Shown here: positions 22,849-32,979 of the stretch, piece by piece
Layout: each line of letters starts with the position of its first letter
Position numbering within the stretch: position 1 is the first letter of the stretch
Assembly (NCBI GenBank): GCA_017893485.1
Contig: CM030366.1
Span: forward strand, 52,482,565-52,546,564
DNA length: 64,000 nt
Direction of reading: 5' to 3'
Source of the DNA: Hemerocallis citrina
Lineage: Eukaryota > Streptophyta > Magnoliopsida > Asparagales > Asphodelaceae
The notes under the pieces: model-generated
The model's database searches: none
Seen by the model: only the letters and a program-made list of their open reading frames with translations
Told to the model about the DNA's origin: nothing
Translations under genes and position numbers: made by a program

Positions 22849-23460
22849 GTTACGGCTCCCCTTCCTGAGGTGGACCCCCTTCGTTCTGACGTGGCGTGGC
22901 TTCGGGGCAAGGTTGAGGCCTTAGAGGCCACTTTGGTTCGGTATCGAAAGAGGGCTCGCGACACTGATGCGGCCTTCCATTATTACAGGAACAAGTCTGA
23001 AGCCCTAAGTGAGGAGGCGAGCCGGCTGAGGAGGGCGATGGTGGATCGGGAGCTAGGGGGCGTTGGTCTTGGATATACCATGTCAAGTTCCTCGGTGCAG
23101 AGGCCTTCCTCTGAGAAGCTACTTCGCGACGTGATAGTGGAGAAGGAGATGGAGATACACCGCTATAGGACTATGTTGGGTGTTTCGACATCTTCCTCGA
23201 GGGGTCGGCGAGCAGAGGGGGCTCCCTCGGCGTTGCAACTGATGGAACGCATGCGATCCGTGGATGCCCAGAGCTCCGTGGCCGGGGCGTCGACTGTGGC
23301 AGAACCGAAGGACCGTCATGACGAAGAGAGAGTTCCAAGTCGTTTGGTCGGAGTGATTCCGCCCTTCGCCGGATCCGAGGGGCCCTAAGTCGGCGATTCC
23401 CTTTAGTTTGAGATGAGTGGAGTGGTCCTGTAACGGTATTTGCTTGTTTTCTCAGCACAA

Positions 23461-23480
23461 AATAAAAGAGTATGAATAAA
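23461..23480 (+). terminator. Poly(A) signals of the Tat antisense gene
   Basis: AATAAA occurs at 23461-23466 and again at 23475-23480, 73-92 nt downstream of the antisense stop codon and upstream of the convergent integrase end at 23811. This is a normal plant polyadenylation setting. Confidence 0.5.
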
Positions 23481-23810
23481 GCTTTCTTTTCCTTCTTTGC
23501 TCTGGCTAGCGGGGTGGTGAAGGGCGGTGTAGGTGAGGTTGGGCTCCGCCGATTCGTGAGGGATCGATGCGGGGCGATAGGGAGACCTCCGGTCCGGAGT
23601 TGGGTCGAACCTACCGAGGCGTTTGGGGATGAGACCTGAGTGAGAACCCAGGTGCCGCCCCCATTGCCCGGTACCGGGTCGGAGTTGCCGAGGTATATAA
23701 CTTTTGACAAAAAGAGACTTCTTTTATACCAGACAGGGGGGGGTCGCTGAAGCGGCCCTTTACACATGAATGTTTACAAAAGTTTTAATTTACTTAAGCC
23801 ATGCTAGAAC

Positions 23811-24668
23811 CTAAGCTTGCTCTCCCAGGAATTTCATGAGGTGCTCAGCGTTCCAGGGTCGGCTGATGGGTCGGTCGTTCATATCCGTCAGTCGGTATGT
23901 ACCAGGGCGTACAGCCTCGACTACGCGGTATGGGCCTTCCCAGTTGGGAGCCAGTTTCCTCTTCTTGGTTGGATCAGAGACAGATAGCTTTCGCAAAACC
24001 AGGTCCCCTGCCTGGATGCTGGTGGGGCGGACTTTCTTGTTGTAAAATCTCTCGATCCGTTGCTGATAAATGCTTCTTCGGACCGCGGACTTCTCTCGCA
24101 CTTCGGCGACGAGGTCCAGGTTAGCCCTCAGGGTGGACGCATTGTCGTCTTCATCGAAGGCTATGATCCGGGGAGAAGGCAATCCGACCTCGACGGGGAT
24201 GACTGCCTCAGTCCCATAGGTCAGATTGAATGGCGTCTCCCCCGTGGGGATCCTCTGTGTGGTTCGGTGTGCCCATAGTACGCTGGGCAACTCCTCAACC
24301 CATAGCCCTTTGGGGGAATTGTCAAGGCGCTTTTTGAGGCCGTCGAGGATTTGCCTGTTCGCGTTCTCTGCTTGGCCGTTAGACTGAGGGTGGCAAATGG
24401 CGGAGAAACGCTGCTGGATGCCGATGTCCTCACAGAAAGATTGGAAGTTCTGCCCTTGGAACTGGGTTCCGTTGTCCGTGACGAGGATTCGAGGGATCCC
24501 GAATCGACAAATGATGTTCTTCCAAAAGAACTGTTGCACTTGGCGCTCGGTGATGCTGGATAGTGGTTCGGCTTCGATCCACTTGGTGAAGTAGTCGATG
24601 GCGACAATCAGGAATTTCTTTTGCCCTACCGCTGGGGGGAAGGGCCCCACAAGGTCCATACCCCACAT
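23811..24668 (-). pseudogene. pol: Tat integrase, catalytic core and C-terminal part
   Basis: A 285-residue open segment continuing the pol frame after an in-frame TGA at 24696-24698. The DDE core is complete: Asp in MWGMDLVGPF, Asp in LVTDNGTQF, Glu in NGQAENANRQIL about 36 residues on. The C-terminal part has the GPYRV-type fold (NWEGPYRVVEAV, GTYRLTDMNDRPI) ending NAEHLMKFL. It would join retroelement cDNA to host DNA in the nucleus. ATG 24668 is not a true start: pol is one polyprotein, and the nine codons between the TGA and this ATG are in the same frame. Confidence 0.9.
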
Positions 24669-24695
24669 GGCGAAGGGCGTAGGGCTCGCCAGGGA

Positions 24696-25871
24696 TCAGA
24701 GGTTGGCTTGAGGAAGCCTTTTGATAGGGGAGGATCTTTGGCAGGGGCCGCACCTCTTGACTAAGTCTTGTGAGTCTTGGAGCATGGTGGGCCAATAGTA
24801 CCCTTGATTCAGGGCCTTCCGGGCAAGTGTCCTACTCCCCATGTGGCATCCGCCGATCCCCTCGTGCAGGTCTTTGAGGGCGTAGCTGGCCTCGTCCCTG
24901 TCGAGGCAGCGGAGGTATGGTTTGCCGTCGGCCAAGGTGTACGAGCGTTTGAAGAGGATGTTATCGATCATGACGAACCTTTCAGCTCGGATTCTGATTC
25001 GTCTGGCCTCGGCTTTGTCTTCAGGAAGCTCGGCCCTGCTTAAGAATTTTCGGATGGGAGTGGTCCAGTCGTCTGGGCTGGTCCCCTCTTGCACACACAT
25101 CGCTTCCGGCTCTGGGCCACTGATGCTTGGCTCCAAGAGGACCTCGACGAGCACCGTTCGATCGAGACCCTCGAAGGAAGAAGAGGCAAGTTTGGATAGT
25201 GCGTCGGCTTGGGCGTTCTGTTCCCTGGGGACTCTGACAACCGCAGCGCCGTCGAAGAACGCCAAGAGTCGTCTGACTGCCGCCAAATACCTCATCATTC
25301 GGTCGTCACGGGCTTCGTACTCTCCGGTGATTTGATGGACCACGAGCTGAGAGTCGCTAAATGCCCGGATTCGCTTGGCACCGGCTCGGTGGGCGAGGGT
25401 CAATCCGGCGATCATGGCCTCGTATTCTGCCTCGTTGTTGGAGGCTGGAAAGTTGAGGCGTAGGAAGTATTGAAGTAGGAATTGGTCGGGGCCACGAAGG
25501 ATGACGCCAGCCCCACTCCCCGTTTCGCATGACGAGCCGTCAACAAAGACCTCCCAGGTCGGATCCGATCCTTCTATGTCAGGCTGCTCGGAGACGGTGC
25601 ATTCAGTTATGAACTCAGCGAGGGCCTGTCCTTTAATGGCCGCCCTTGGATGATAGCTAATGTCGAACTGGCTCAGCTCGATCGACCATTTGACTAATCG
25701 GCCGGAGTTTTCGGGCTTGTGGAGGACAGTCTTCAGTGGTTGGTCGGTCAGTACTTGGACGGAGTGGGCCTGGAAGTAAGGTCGAAGTTTTCGGGCTGCC
25801 ATAACCAGGGCATAGGCCACCTTCTCTATCTTCGCGTATCTCGTCTCGGCCGGGTGCAGTACTTTGCTCAC
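24696..25871 (-). pseudogene. pol: Tat pol middle: RNase H, second (archaeal-type) RNase H, integrase zinc domain
   Basis: A 391-residue segment in the pol frame. It opens with the end of the RT-linked RNase H (HPAETRYAKIEKVAYALVMA, DQPLKTVLHKPE, WSIELSQFDI). It then has the second RNase H typical of Tat elements (WEVFVDGSSCETGSGAGVIL, NNEAEYEAMIAGL, SDSQLVVHQITGEYEARDD, NAQADALSKLAS), with D, E and D catalytic positions visible. The integrase HHCC zinc domain (H.GIGGCHMGSRTL...KRCGPCQ) closes it. The frame also runs upstream without a stop for 53 codons to TAA 26031-26033. The dual RNase H is the main reason for the Tat assignment. Confidence 0.9.
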
Positions 25872-26030
25872 ATAGTACAGTGGTTTCTGAACTCCTTCCT
25901 CCTCTCGGACGAGGACGGCGCTGAGGGCGCAGTCCGAGGCGGACAGGTAGAGCCAAAGCGGCTCGCCCGGCTCGGGCTTGCTGAGGAGCGGCGGGTTGGC
26001 GAGGTATTGTTTCAGCTGTTCGAAGGCTTC

Positions 26031-28076
26031 TTATTGATGGGTACCCCACTCGAAGCCCCCTTTCTCGCGCAAGGCTTTGAAGAAGGGGAGAGATTTCTCC
26101 CCTGACTTGGAGAGAAAACGGCCGATTGCCGCCAACCGACCTGTGAGCCTCTGAACCTCTTTGACATTCCGGGGCGGGGACATGTTAATGATGGCCTGTA
26201 TTTTTTCGGGGTTTGCCTCAATGCCGTGCTGGCTGACGATGAATCCTAAGAACTTCCCCGTGGAGACGCCGAAGGCGCATTTAGCCGGGTTGAGCCTCAT
26301 GTTGTGGCGTCGGAGGACACCGAAGGCTTCCTCGAGGTCGGCGACGTGGTCCGGCCCAGCCCGGCTCTTGACAAGCATGTCGTCGACGTAAACTTCTACG
26401 TTGCGGCCGATCAGGTCCTTGAAGACTCTGTTGACGAGTCGCTGGTACGTGGCTCCGGCGTTTTTCAGCCCGAAAGGCATAACACGGTAACAATAAAGAC
26501 CTTGGTCGGTGACGAACGAGGTCTTGGAGACGTTTGGTGGAAACATTCGGATCTGATTGTACCCCGAGAACGCATCCGTGAAGGACAGCAGCTCGTGCCC
26601 TGAGGTCGCGTCTATTAAAGCGTCGATGCGCGGGAGGGGGAAAGGATCTTTCGGACACGCTTTGTTAAGGTCCGTGAAGTCAATGCAGATTCGCCAACCC
26701 CCTGTCGCTTTCTTCACCATGACGACATTGGCCAACCACTCGGGGTAGCTGACTTCCTGGATGAATCGCGCGGACAAGAGCTTGTCCACTTCTGTTTTTA
26801 CAATTTGTTGCCTCTCCGGGGCGACTTTGCGCCTCTTTTGGACGATCGGTTTAGAGTCAGGGAGGACGCTCAGTCGGTGCATGATCAAGTCTTCGGAGAT
26901 CCCGGGCATATCGGAGGGCTTCCAAGCAAAGAGATCCACGTTGCGGCGGACGCAAGCGATGATGCCCGTCTTCAGATCTTCGGCGAGTGAGCGGCTCACC
27001 CGGAACCATTTTGACTCATCCTCGGTGTCGAATAGGACCTCCTCCAGTTCGTCAACGGGCTCGGGAGCGGGGCCGTCTCTCTCGGGTTCGAGTTCAATGG
27101 CGTTGAGGGGGAGTACGCCCCCTCCCCTGGTGGCAACGCAACATGACCGTGCTGCTTCGATGCTGCCTCGGACGATGCTGACCCCTTGGGGGGGGGGGAA
27201 TTTGAGTTTCAGATGGTGGGCCGAAGGTATCGCCTGGAGGGAGTTTAGCCCGGGCCGGCCGAGGATGGCGTTGTAGGCCGCCCTGACGTGGATGACCATG
27301 AAATCCAAGGACTCGGTCCTCTTGTCAGGGGCCGATCCAGCGGTGACGTCGAGGGTAATAATTCCCTCCACTACGACTGGGACGCCCGAAAATTTGAGCA
27401 ACGTGCATCCTGCTGGTTTGAGTTTCCCTCTGGATAATCTGAGACTTTCGAAGGTTCTGAGGAAGAGAATATTTACCGAGTTGCCGTTGTCAACAAGGAT
27501 TCGGCGAACCTCACAATTGGCCATGTGGAGGCTAACGACGAGGGCCTCGCCGTGGGGTAGGTGAACTCCTTCGGGGTCCTCTCCTGAGAAGGAGACTGGC
27601 CGCGGTTGTAGCTCGGGAGAGGGACTGTACTGAATAGCGTTCGTCTCCTGGGTGAAGGTTCTTTGGGAAGTATCGGATTCTCCCCCCACCGGCCCCCCGT
27701 GGATGTAGTGTAGGGTGAATGGCGTATCCATGGATACCTCGGATTCGGGATCCTGACCCTGGGTGCGGTTTGGGTTAGGGTTCGGGGTTGATAATCCCCG
27801 GTTCCTATCCCTTTGCCGACCCCGTGGGCCGTCATCCCTGTGGGTCTGCCTCGGATGGTTCGGGGCCGGGTTGGAAGCGGCCCTTCCCCAGCTGTGGGTA
27901 ATCTTGCGGTTGAGGATTACTCCCCGGAGGTCGGGCTGGGCTGGCCAGCCGACGCTCCTTTGGGACTCCCGAGGGGGAGCCTTGTGTTTCGACGTGCGTG
28001 GCCTGGCTTTATCAGTGGGTGGGGGCGAGTCCCGTTGGTTGACGGAGGAAGCAGCCCCCTTGCCTTTGGAGGCCAT
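26031..28076 (-). pseudogene. pol: Tat gag remnant, protease and reverse transcriptase (681 codons open)
   Basis: An open frame of 681 residues ending at TAA 26031-26033 (HQ*EAFEQLK, probably a former CAA). Residues about 1-160 are basic and low complexity (many R, P, N), and I see no gag core or zinc knuckle: only a short GG-rich tail such as YIHGGPVGG remains. The protease has ILVDNGNSVNILF (DTG replaced by DNG, a possibly harmful change) and ends AILGRPGLN. RT follows with WRICIDFTDLNKACPKD, FTDAFSGYNQI, MPFGLKNAGATYQRL and the catalytic EVYVDDMLVKS, then FLGFIVSQHGIEANP. Length and order fit Tat pol, but gag is largely deleted, so particles would need Gag supplied in trans (inference). 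Confidence 0.88.
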
Positions 28077-28133
28077 GAGGGTTCGGCTGTCGGTGGCCTT
28101 TGAGGGTCTGGATCGGCTTCTGGAGCAGCTGTT

Positions 28134-28151
28134 CCCACAGACGGCGCCAAC
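28134..28151 (-). other. Tat primer-binding site
   Basis: The minus strand reads TTGGCGCCGTCTGTGGG right after the 5' LTR end. TGGCGCCGT matches the complement of a plant tRNA-Asp 3' end for about nine bases and then diverges. This extended sequence is common in Tat elements. The tRNA identity is an inference. Confidence 0.65.
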
Positions 28152-28152
28152 C

Positions 28153-28944
28153 TGATGCTGTTTATTTCTGGGAGACGTGTGGATGCACCAGGTGTGAGTT
28201 CGGACTCAATTTGTATTGAAGGAGAATGCCGCTCGTCTGCCGACCTTCGGTTGACCTTCTGGGGCCTACGATGAGCTCGGAAAGATGTTGAAGGCTGGGC
28301 TCGGATCGGAAGGGTCGGATCCGAGGTCTTGTGTACCTGCAGACGGTCCTGAAACACCGGGGTTTATCCCGGTGGCGGACCCTCCGACGCTCTAGTCAGT
28401 CTCTGTGAGAGAGTAGCAATAACTAGGTATATTTATGTGGCAAAAGATTGATTACCTCAAAAGGTGGGTGGGGGTCTAGTATTTATAGAGAATCCCAACC
28501 GGGTTTGGTTCCACTTGGGGGCCGGGTCTGGATCCGAAAGCCCGTGGGCCTGACGTGGCAGAAGGCCCAGGGGGTTTAGGGCGGACGTGGCAATACCAGG
28601 AGTGGTATAGGGCTGACGTGGCGAAACCCTTGGCGGTGTTTGGAGCTGATGTGGCCCATCGTGGGCCTCTGGTGCTTCTGGGGGGGATCGGAGGGCCTAG
28701 GCTGCGCCAGGTCATCCTTCTGCCCCGCCAGAGAGGGGGGACGGCCTGTGGGACTGTTCCGGATCGGACTCCGAGGGCTACTGGGGCTCGTCGGTACGAG
28801 GAGGCCAGTACCGTGAGGGCAAATACGAGGTTCGGCGCCGACCCTGAAGTGGTTCGAAGCCGAACCAGGTTGCTATCTTTACATTTCTGAGTGGGAATTG
28901 TATTGGGCCCTGGTTGGGCCTCAGGCCATTTTTACCCTGTCACA
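28153..28944 (-). repeat. Tat 5' LTR (792 bp)
   Basis: The minus strand begins TGTGACAGGG (28944) and ends CAGCATCA (28153). It is about 99% identical to the split 3' LTR. Both LTRs carry the same TTATAGAG-type AT-rich site near 28480-28500. ORFs within it (28476-28890, 27917-28357) repeat those in the other LTR and lack domains. Confidence 0.93.
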
Positions 28945-28952
28945 GCTGTCAA

Positions 28953-29452
28953 TGTAACGTTCCACCCCAATACTCAGACAATTTTAATATTTTTAGAATA
29001 CAAATTAGATACTATGTAGTACAACTACCCACCACAGGCTTCCTCTCAAAAGGTGGTTAACCAATTAGGTGACTCTTGATCACAGGCAATTATATTTATA
29101 CTCAAACTATTTTTGTATATTTCCCATGTGGGACTATATTTTCTCAAATCCCCTTCACAAATCCCGTAAGCATACGTTTTTACCAAATTCAACCCAATAT
29201 TCAAACTCAAATCCAAGATCTGATCATTTCCGAAATCAAAGGTAGGCCCCCCAACATCCGGTGACATCATCATCACCTACACAATTTCACAACAGCACGT
29301 TAAGTGCTTTTTTTCTTCTTCTTCCAAACCGGTGGGCCCCCACCTCTTATCAAATATTTCCATACAATCCTTCCTATAGAATATTCTATAGGACAAATCC
29401 CAAATTCTTTATATATATATATTTATTTATTTCAGAAATACGGGGTATTACA
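28953..29452. mobile_element. H: 500-bp solo LTR
   Basis: It begins TGTAACGTTCCACCCC and ends AAATACGGGGTATTACA. A perfect 5-bp duplication GTCAA flanks it (28948-28952 and 29453-29457). It has no coding capacity. TG...CA ends and a 5-bp TSD make a solo LTR most likely; orientation is not clear. It lies three bases beyond the Tat target duplication. Confidence 0.8.
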
Positions 29453-29461
29453 GTCAATGTG

Positions 29462-32400
29462 TGTAACTCCTATTTCCCCATATTTGTATTTTGTACTGTT
29501 TTGTGCCCTATTGTACTCTCTCTCGTCTATTTTTGATATCATGTAATTTCTTCTGATTGAATGGAATTATTATTCTGGTCTCAACTCGAATTTGTGGGTT
29601 CTTTTGTCAAATTCGATTGTGTGCCATCTTGCACCGTTCTTCATGAGAAATAGACTGATTATTCTCTTTTATCTCTCTAATCCCCATTATTGTGCTCCTT
29701 GACCATTTCTTCTGTTGGGCCTTTTTTGAAACGGATCCCCTAAACTCTCAAACCCGCAAACCCGCTAACCTAGTATATAAACCCTACCCTAACCCTAAAT
29801 AACCCCGCTACTGTTAAACCCTAATTATCTTTCCCTACCGCCGCCATCACCCCATCTCCTTCTCCGTATCTTTCGCCATTAACCATCTCCCCATCTCCGA
29901 TCATCGCTCGCCCCTATCCGCCTCGTCTCCCTCTCGTCTTCACAGCCACCACCAGACCACCACCATCGTCCTCCGTCTTCGCCATCGAACCCAACACTCC
30001 CGAACCCATCGCCTCGCCACCTCCGAATCCACTTCCGAACGCCTCGCCACCTCGACCCCTCATCGCCTCGTCGACCCCCTCAGCACCACCACCTCCACAA
30101 ACTCCATCGACGTCGCCTCCGTCGCATCCCCACAGCGCCGCCGAGTCCTCGAATCCCACTTCTCCCCTGTTCGAACCCACGAACAGAGCACTCGCCGCGC
30201 CGTCGCTTCTCGACGTCGTCGCCGCCGTCGCCGCACTCCGTCGTTGCCGTAGTCGCCGCCAGCGAAGCAGCCACGCCGTCGCTCCTCTCTCGAGCTCTAC
30301 TCAGCCGAACGAAGAAGGAAGAAGAAGATCGAACGAAGAAGAAGAGGAAAAGGGCGGGAGCGAATCACCGCCGTCCGATTGCATCAAGATTCGTGCCCTG
30401 ATCGGTGTTCCGTGTTTCGCCACAGCAAATCCAGGAGCCGTGTTCGCTGTTCTGGGATTGGATCCGGTGCACAGGAGAGATCTGATTGGATCATTCTGCT
30501 GTTCCGTGTTCTACCCGCGCCAGATCCCACTTTGCCGTTCGCTGTTTGGGCCGATCCTGTGTGCGGGGAAAACGCGATCTCCGATCAGTTTTTGCACGCG
30601 CTTTTTGAGGATTTCTTCCGGGATTTTTCTATTCAAATTGCTACAACAAGTGGAGTTTATCATCGTCGATTTAAGGCAAGTATTCATCTTGTACATTTTA
30701 TTACTCTAGTACAAGTTTTCTTGAAAATACCACATATAGTTAGATTGTGACTCCCTTTGAAATATCATTGTAAATCAATTTTGAACCTTCAAACCCACAA
30801 TTCTAAGAGTCACAAAACTTCCTCGTATTAAATAATAATCAATTGGACTCTTTTACCCCCTTGAACACATGAATCACTTGGACATATGAATTAAGGACCC
30901 CCTAAAATTTGTAGACGCATATGAATTTAGTATTTTGACGAAATTGCGACTATTATGACTTGGAAAATATTTATTAGTTGCTGTTTTGATCTCTATGATT
31001 ATGTATTTATGCTACTTAACAACTTAGACACCAAATTACATATTTCCATGAAATCTACATTAGTAAATAAATTCTGAGTGTTGCTGTCTGGATGTCCTTT
31101 TGCGGTTTCGACCCTTTTATCATTGGAATCTGGGCCCGAGCCCTGAATATAAAATGTAGATCCGGATGTGTAGATATCGATAGACTCCAAGTTGATCGAA
31201 TTTGGAGTTACGGTTTAGGAGTTATGGCAGTTATACTGCAGCTGTGTCAGTAGACGCAGTTTTGCAAAACTGCTGTATATATTTACTTTGCAAATTATTT
31301 CAGCTGTGTAAACAGCGAGCGTTTGACCCCAAATTTTATATGTAGCTGCTGGACACCCTATAGGACATCTCCAATTTTTCTTAGAATTAATTTATATTAT
31401 TTCACCCCTGTTTCACATGTATAAATACAAATATACAAATTCTGCCTGAACAAATGTAATAAGCCGGGGTTAAGGGAAAGACTATAGAGTGGACAATATA
31501 GGTAAGTGTACTCAGAAGGGGGCCCGTGTTTCCCAGTACTCGGTTCATGAACCTGTTACACGTGATGTATTCATGGAGTCAGTTACTTGGCTCATGAACC
31601 TGTTGCACGTGATGTATTCATGGAGTCAGTTACTTGACTCATGAACCTGTTGTATTCATGGACCCACTGTGTGGTCCTTGAACCTGTTAGTATTCACGAA
31701 CTTGCTTCGTGAACCTGTTATTAAATTTCGTATTCATGAACCGTGCCTGTCTGATACCTGATACCTGATACCTGAAACCTGAGTACGCCGCCCTATAGAC
31801 TCCATTACTAAGTCTAAACGAAACTGATTTGACTGTAGCAACCATGTAGTAAAAAGATGGATGCATGTCGTGCTACCTAGATAGTAATCACACAAGACTT
31901 GAACTTAATACCCGATACATGATTACCTGTTACCTGATTATCCTGTTACCTGAATACCTGGTTACCTGATATCTGAAACATGACACCTGAACATGACACC
32001 TGCAACTTGAAATATGAAACTTGATACGTAAAACCTGACACATGAAACATAATACCCGATATTAGTTACCCCTATAGGTGTACCTGACATGTGTTTCACC
32101 ACTAGTAGTTGTTACCCAATCTAGTTATTAAGATGTTTCCCTCTTGCTAGATAGTCCCTGAATTTGTTCATTACTTGTTATAACTCTGTTACATTCTTGA
32201 TTCCAGTTCCTGTTTCCCCATACTTGTACTTGCTTTCACTATTTGTGGCCCTAGCTTGCACTAAGGGCATTCTCTTTGTTTTCCCTTTGTTTTCCCTTTT
32301 GTATTTGTTGAGCAGACTTGGAAGACGAGTTGCCTGCTGGAATTGACAAGCAGACATTTCAGGTTTTGCTTGGAGCAAGGACCTGTTTAAATAATTGTTT

Positions 32401-32670
32401 TTCTTAAGGTATTTATTTCTTCTGCTGTATAAGACTTGTTTCCGAGTTTACATTTGATCCAGACATGAGAACTATTTGAATATTATTATTTGTTTCAAAC
32501 TGTTTTCTGTTGCTTAATAAGTTATTCATGCATGCTTGGTTGTATATAAATCTAGTTATATTCTTGTTATGATGCTGAGTCGATCCTACAGCTTATGGAT
32601 GATGTAAAAATCATTCGCTGGGCTTCGTCACGTACTCGTATTTCCGTATTTTGGGAAGCGGGGCGTGACA
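29462..32670 (+). mobile_element. K: 3.2-kb solo LTR
   Basis: It begins TGTAACTCCTATTTCCCC and ends TTGGGAAGCGGGGCGTGACA. Flanks are ATGTG (29457-29461) and AGGTG (32671-32675), a duplication with one change. Removing K, H and Tat rejoins element B gag (...AANAV / VAGRP...). A TATA box, GTATATAAACC near 29773, precedes a CT- and GCC-rich leader, giving plus orientation. No gag, pol or host gene motif was found. ORFs at 29914-30274 and 30379-30750 lie in the compositionally biased leader and are not called. Confidence 0.75.
31546..32060 (+). repeat. Short tandem repeats in LTR K
   Basis: CATGAACCTGTT recurs at 31546, 31593 and 31640 (47-bp period, each unit also holding GTATTCATGGAGTCAGTTAC, so units are partly self-complementary around TTCATGAA). 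From about 31747 to 32060 a looser 7-10 bp repeat of the type ACCTGATA / ACCTGAAA follows. Confidence 0.8.
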
Positions 32671-32886
32671 AGGTGGCTGGGAGACCCGAAAATGGTTGGG
32701 TGAAGCCTCCTATGGTGACTTGTTTTAATTGTGGGGAGACAGGTCATTACAGATCTCATTGCCCGAAGCTGTGAGATGTTGTCCGTAATGGACCAACGCA
32801 GCAGGTTGGGAAGAAGCCGTACCAGCAGGGACGAGTATTCGCTTTGACTGAGGCGGATGCTGAAGAAGTAGATCACGTCATCACTG
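32671..32886 (+). pseudogene. gag: Element B gag, 3' part with zinc knuckle
   Basis: The gag frame resumes as VAGRPENGWVKPPM, directly continuing the linker cut at 13307 (compare VAGRLGNTWVRPPV in copy A). It contains CFNCGETGHYRSHC, then CPKL with TGA (a former CGA by comparison), then GRVFALTEADAEEVDHVIT up to the donor GT at 32887. If unspliced, Gag ends at TAG 32904-32906. Confidence 0.85.
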
Positions 32887-32979
32887 GTACAAAGGCAGCT
32901 GTTTAGAAGTTTTCTGTTGTTTTCTTTTCCCTATTTATTTAGTAGAACTGTTATGTAACGAGAGTGTGTTATGTAACAG
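32887..32979 (+). other. Candidate gag-protease intron, element B (93 nt)
   Basis: Donor ATCACTG|GTACAAAG and acceptor TTATGTAACAG|AAGAAC. Three in-frame stops (TAG, TAG, TAG) lie inside, after a pyrimidine tract TTTTCTGTTGTTTTCTTTTC. Removal joins ACT-G to AA-GAA and keeps protease in the gag frame (VIT|EELYLNG). Same position and phase as in copies A, D and E. Confidence 0.65.

Larger units (their letters stand above)
20522..23388 (+). pseudogene. Tat antisense gene (Transposase_28-like 'putative gypsy type transposon' ORF), four exons, two frameshifts
   Basis: Predicted exons are 20522-21639, 21714-22135, 22223-22645 and 22849-23388 (TAA). All three introns are GT...AG and keep the frame at each join. 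Exon 1 has an acidic Ser-rich N-terminus, then the conserved block recognisable from antisense ORFs of Tat elements and from the Pfam family called putative gypsy type transposon (AFISGLRLPIHPFVREVL, LAPMQFGPNS, IICFVLLC). Exons 2-4 are Lys/Arg-rich and coiled coil (ALQRERDRADKAEQEVTELK, WLRGKVEALEATLVRYRKRA, VEKEMEIHRYRTMLGV). Two 1-nt deletions break exon 1: in the G-run at 20561-20567, and at about 21247 (TCCTG-AAG where TCC TGG AAG is expected). Function is unknown. It is transcribed opposite to, and convergent with, pol. Confidence 0.75.
13308..28944 (-). mobile_element. Tat-lineage Ty3/gypsy element lacking gag, with antisense gene
   Basis: Identical-length LTRs (792 bp) bound it: 5' LTR 28153-28944 and 3' LTR 13308-13335 plus 18686-19449 (split by F). 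GCTGT occurs on both sides (13303-13307 and 28945-28949). The minus strand carries PBS, protease, RT, two RNase H regions and integrase in Tat style. The plus strand between integrase and the 3' LTR carries a multi-exon ORF and an 88-bp repeat array. I count about eight differences between the two LTRs (about 99% identity), so the insertion is recent compared with its Tekay host. Gag is missing and pol has two in-frame stops, so it is not autonomous. Confidence 0.9.

Noticed and set aside
29914..30750. GC-rich region after a TATA box as a nuclear gene promoter and first exon
   Set aside because: It lies inside LTR K, bounded by TG...CA ends and a near-perfect 5-bp duplication within element B gag; no protein homology.
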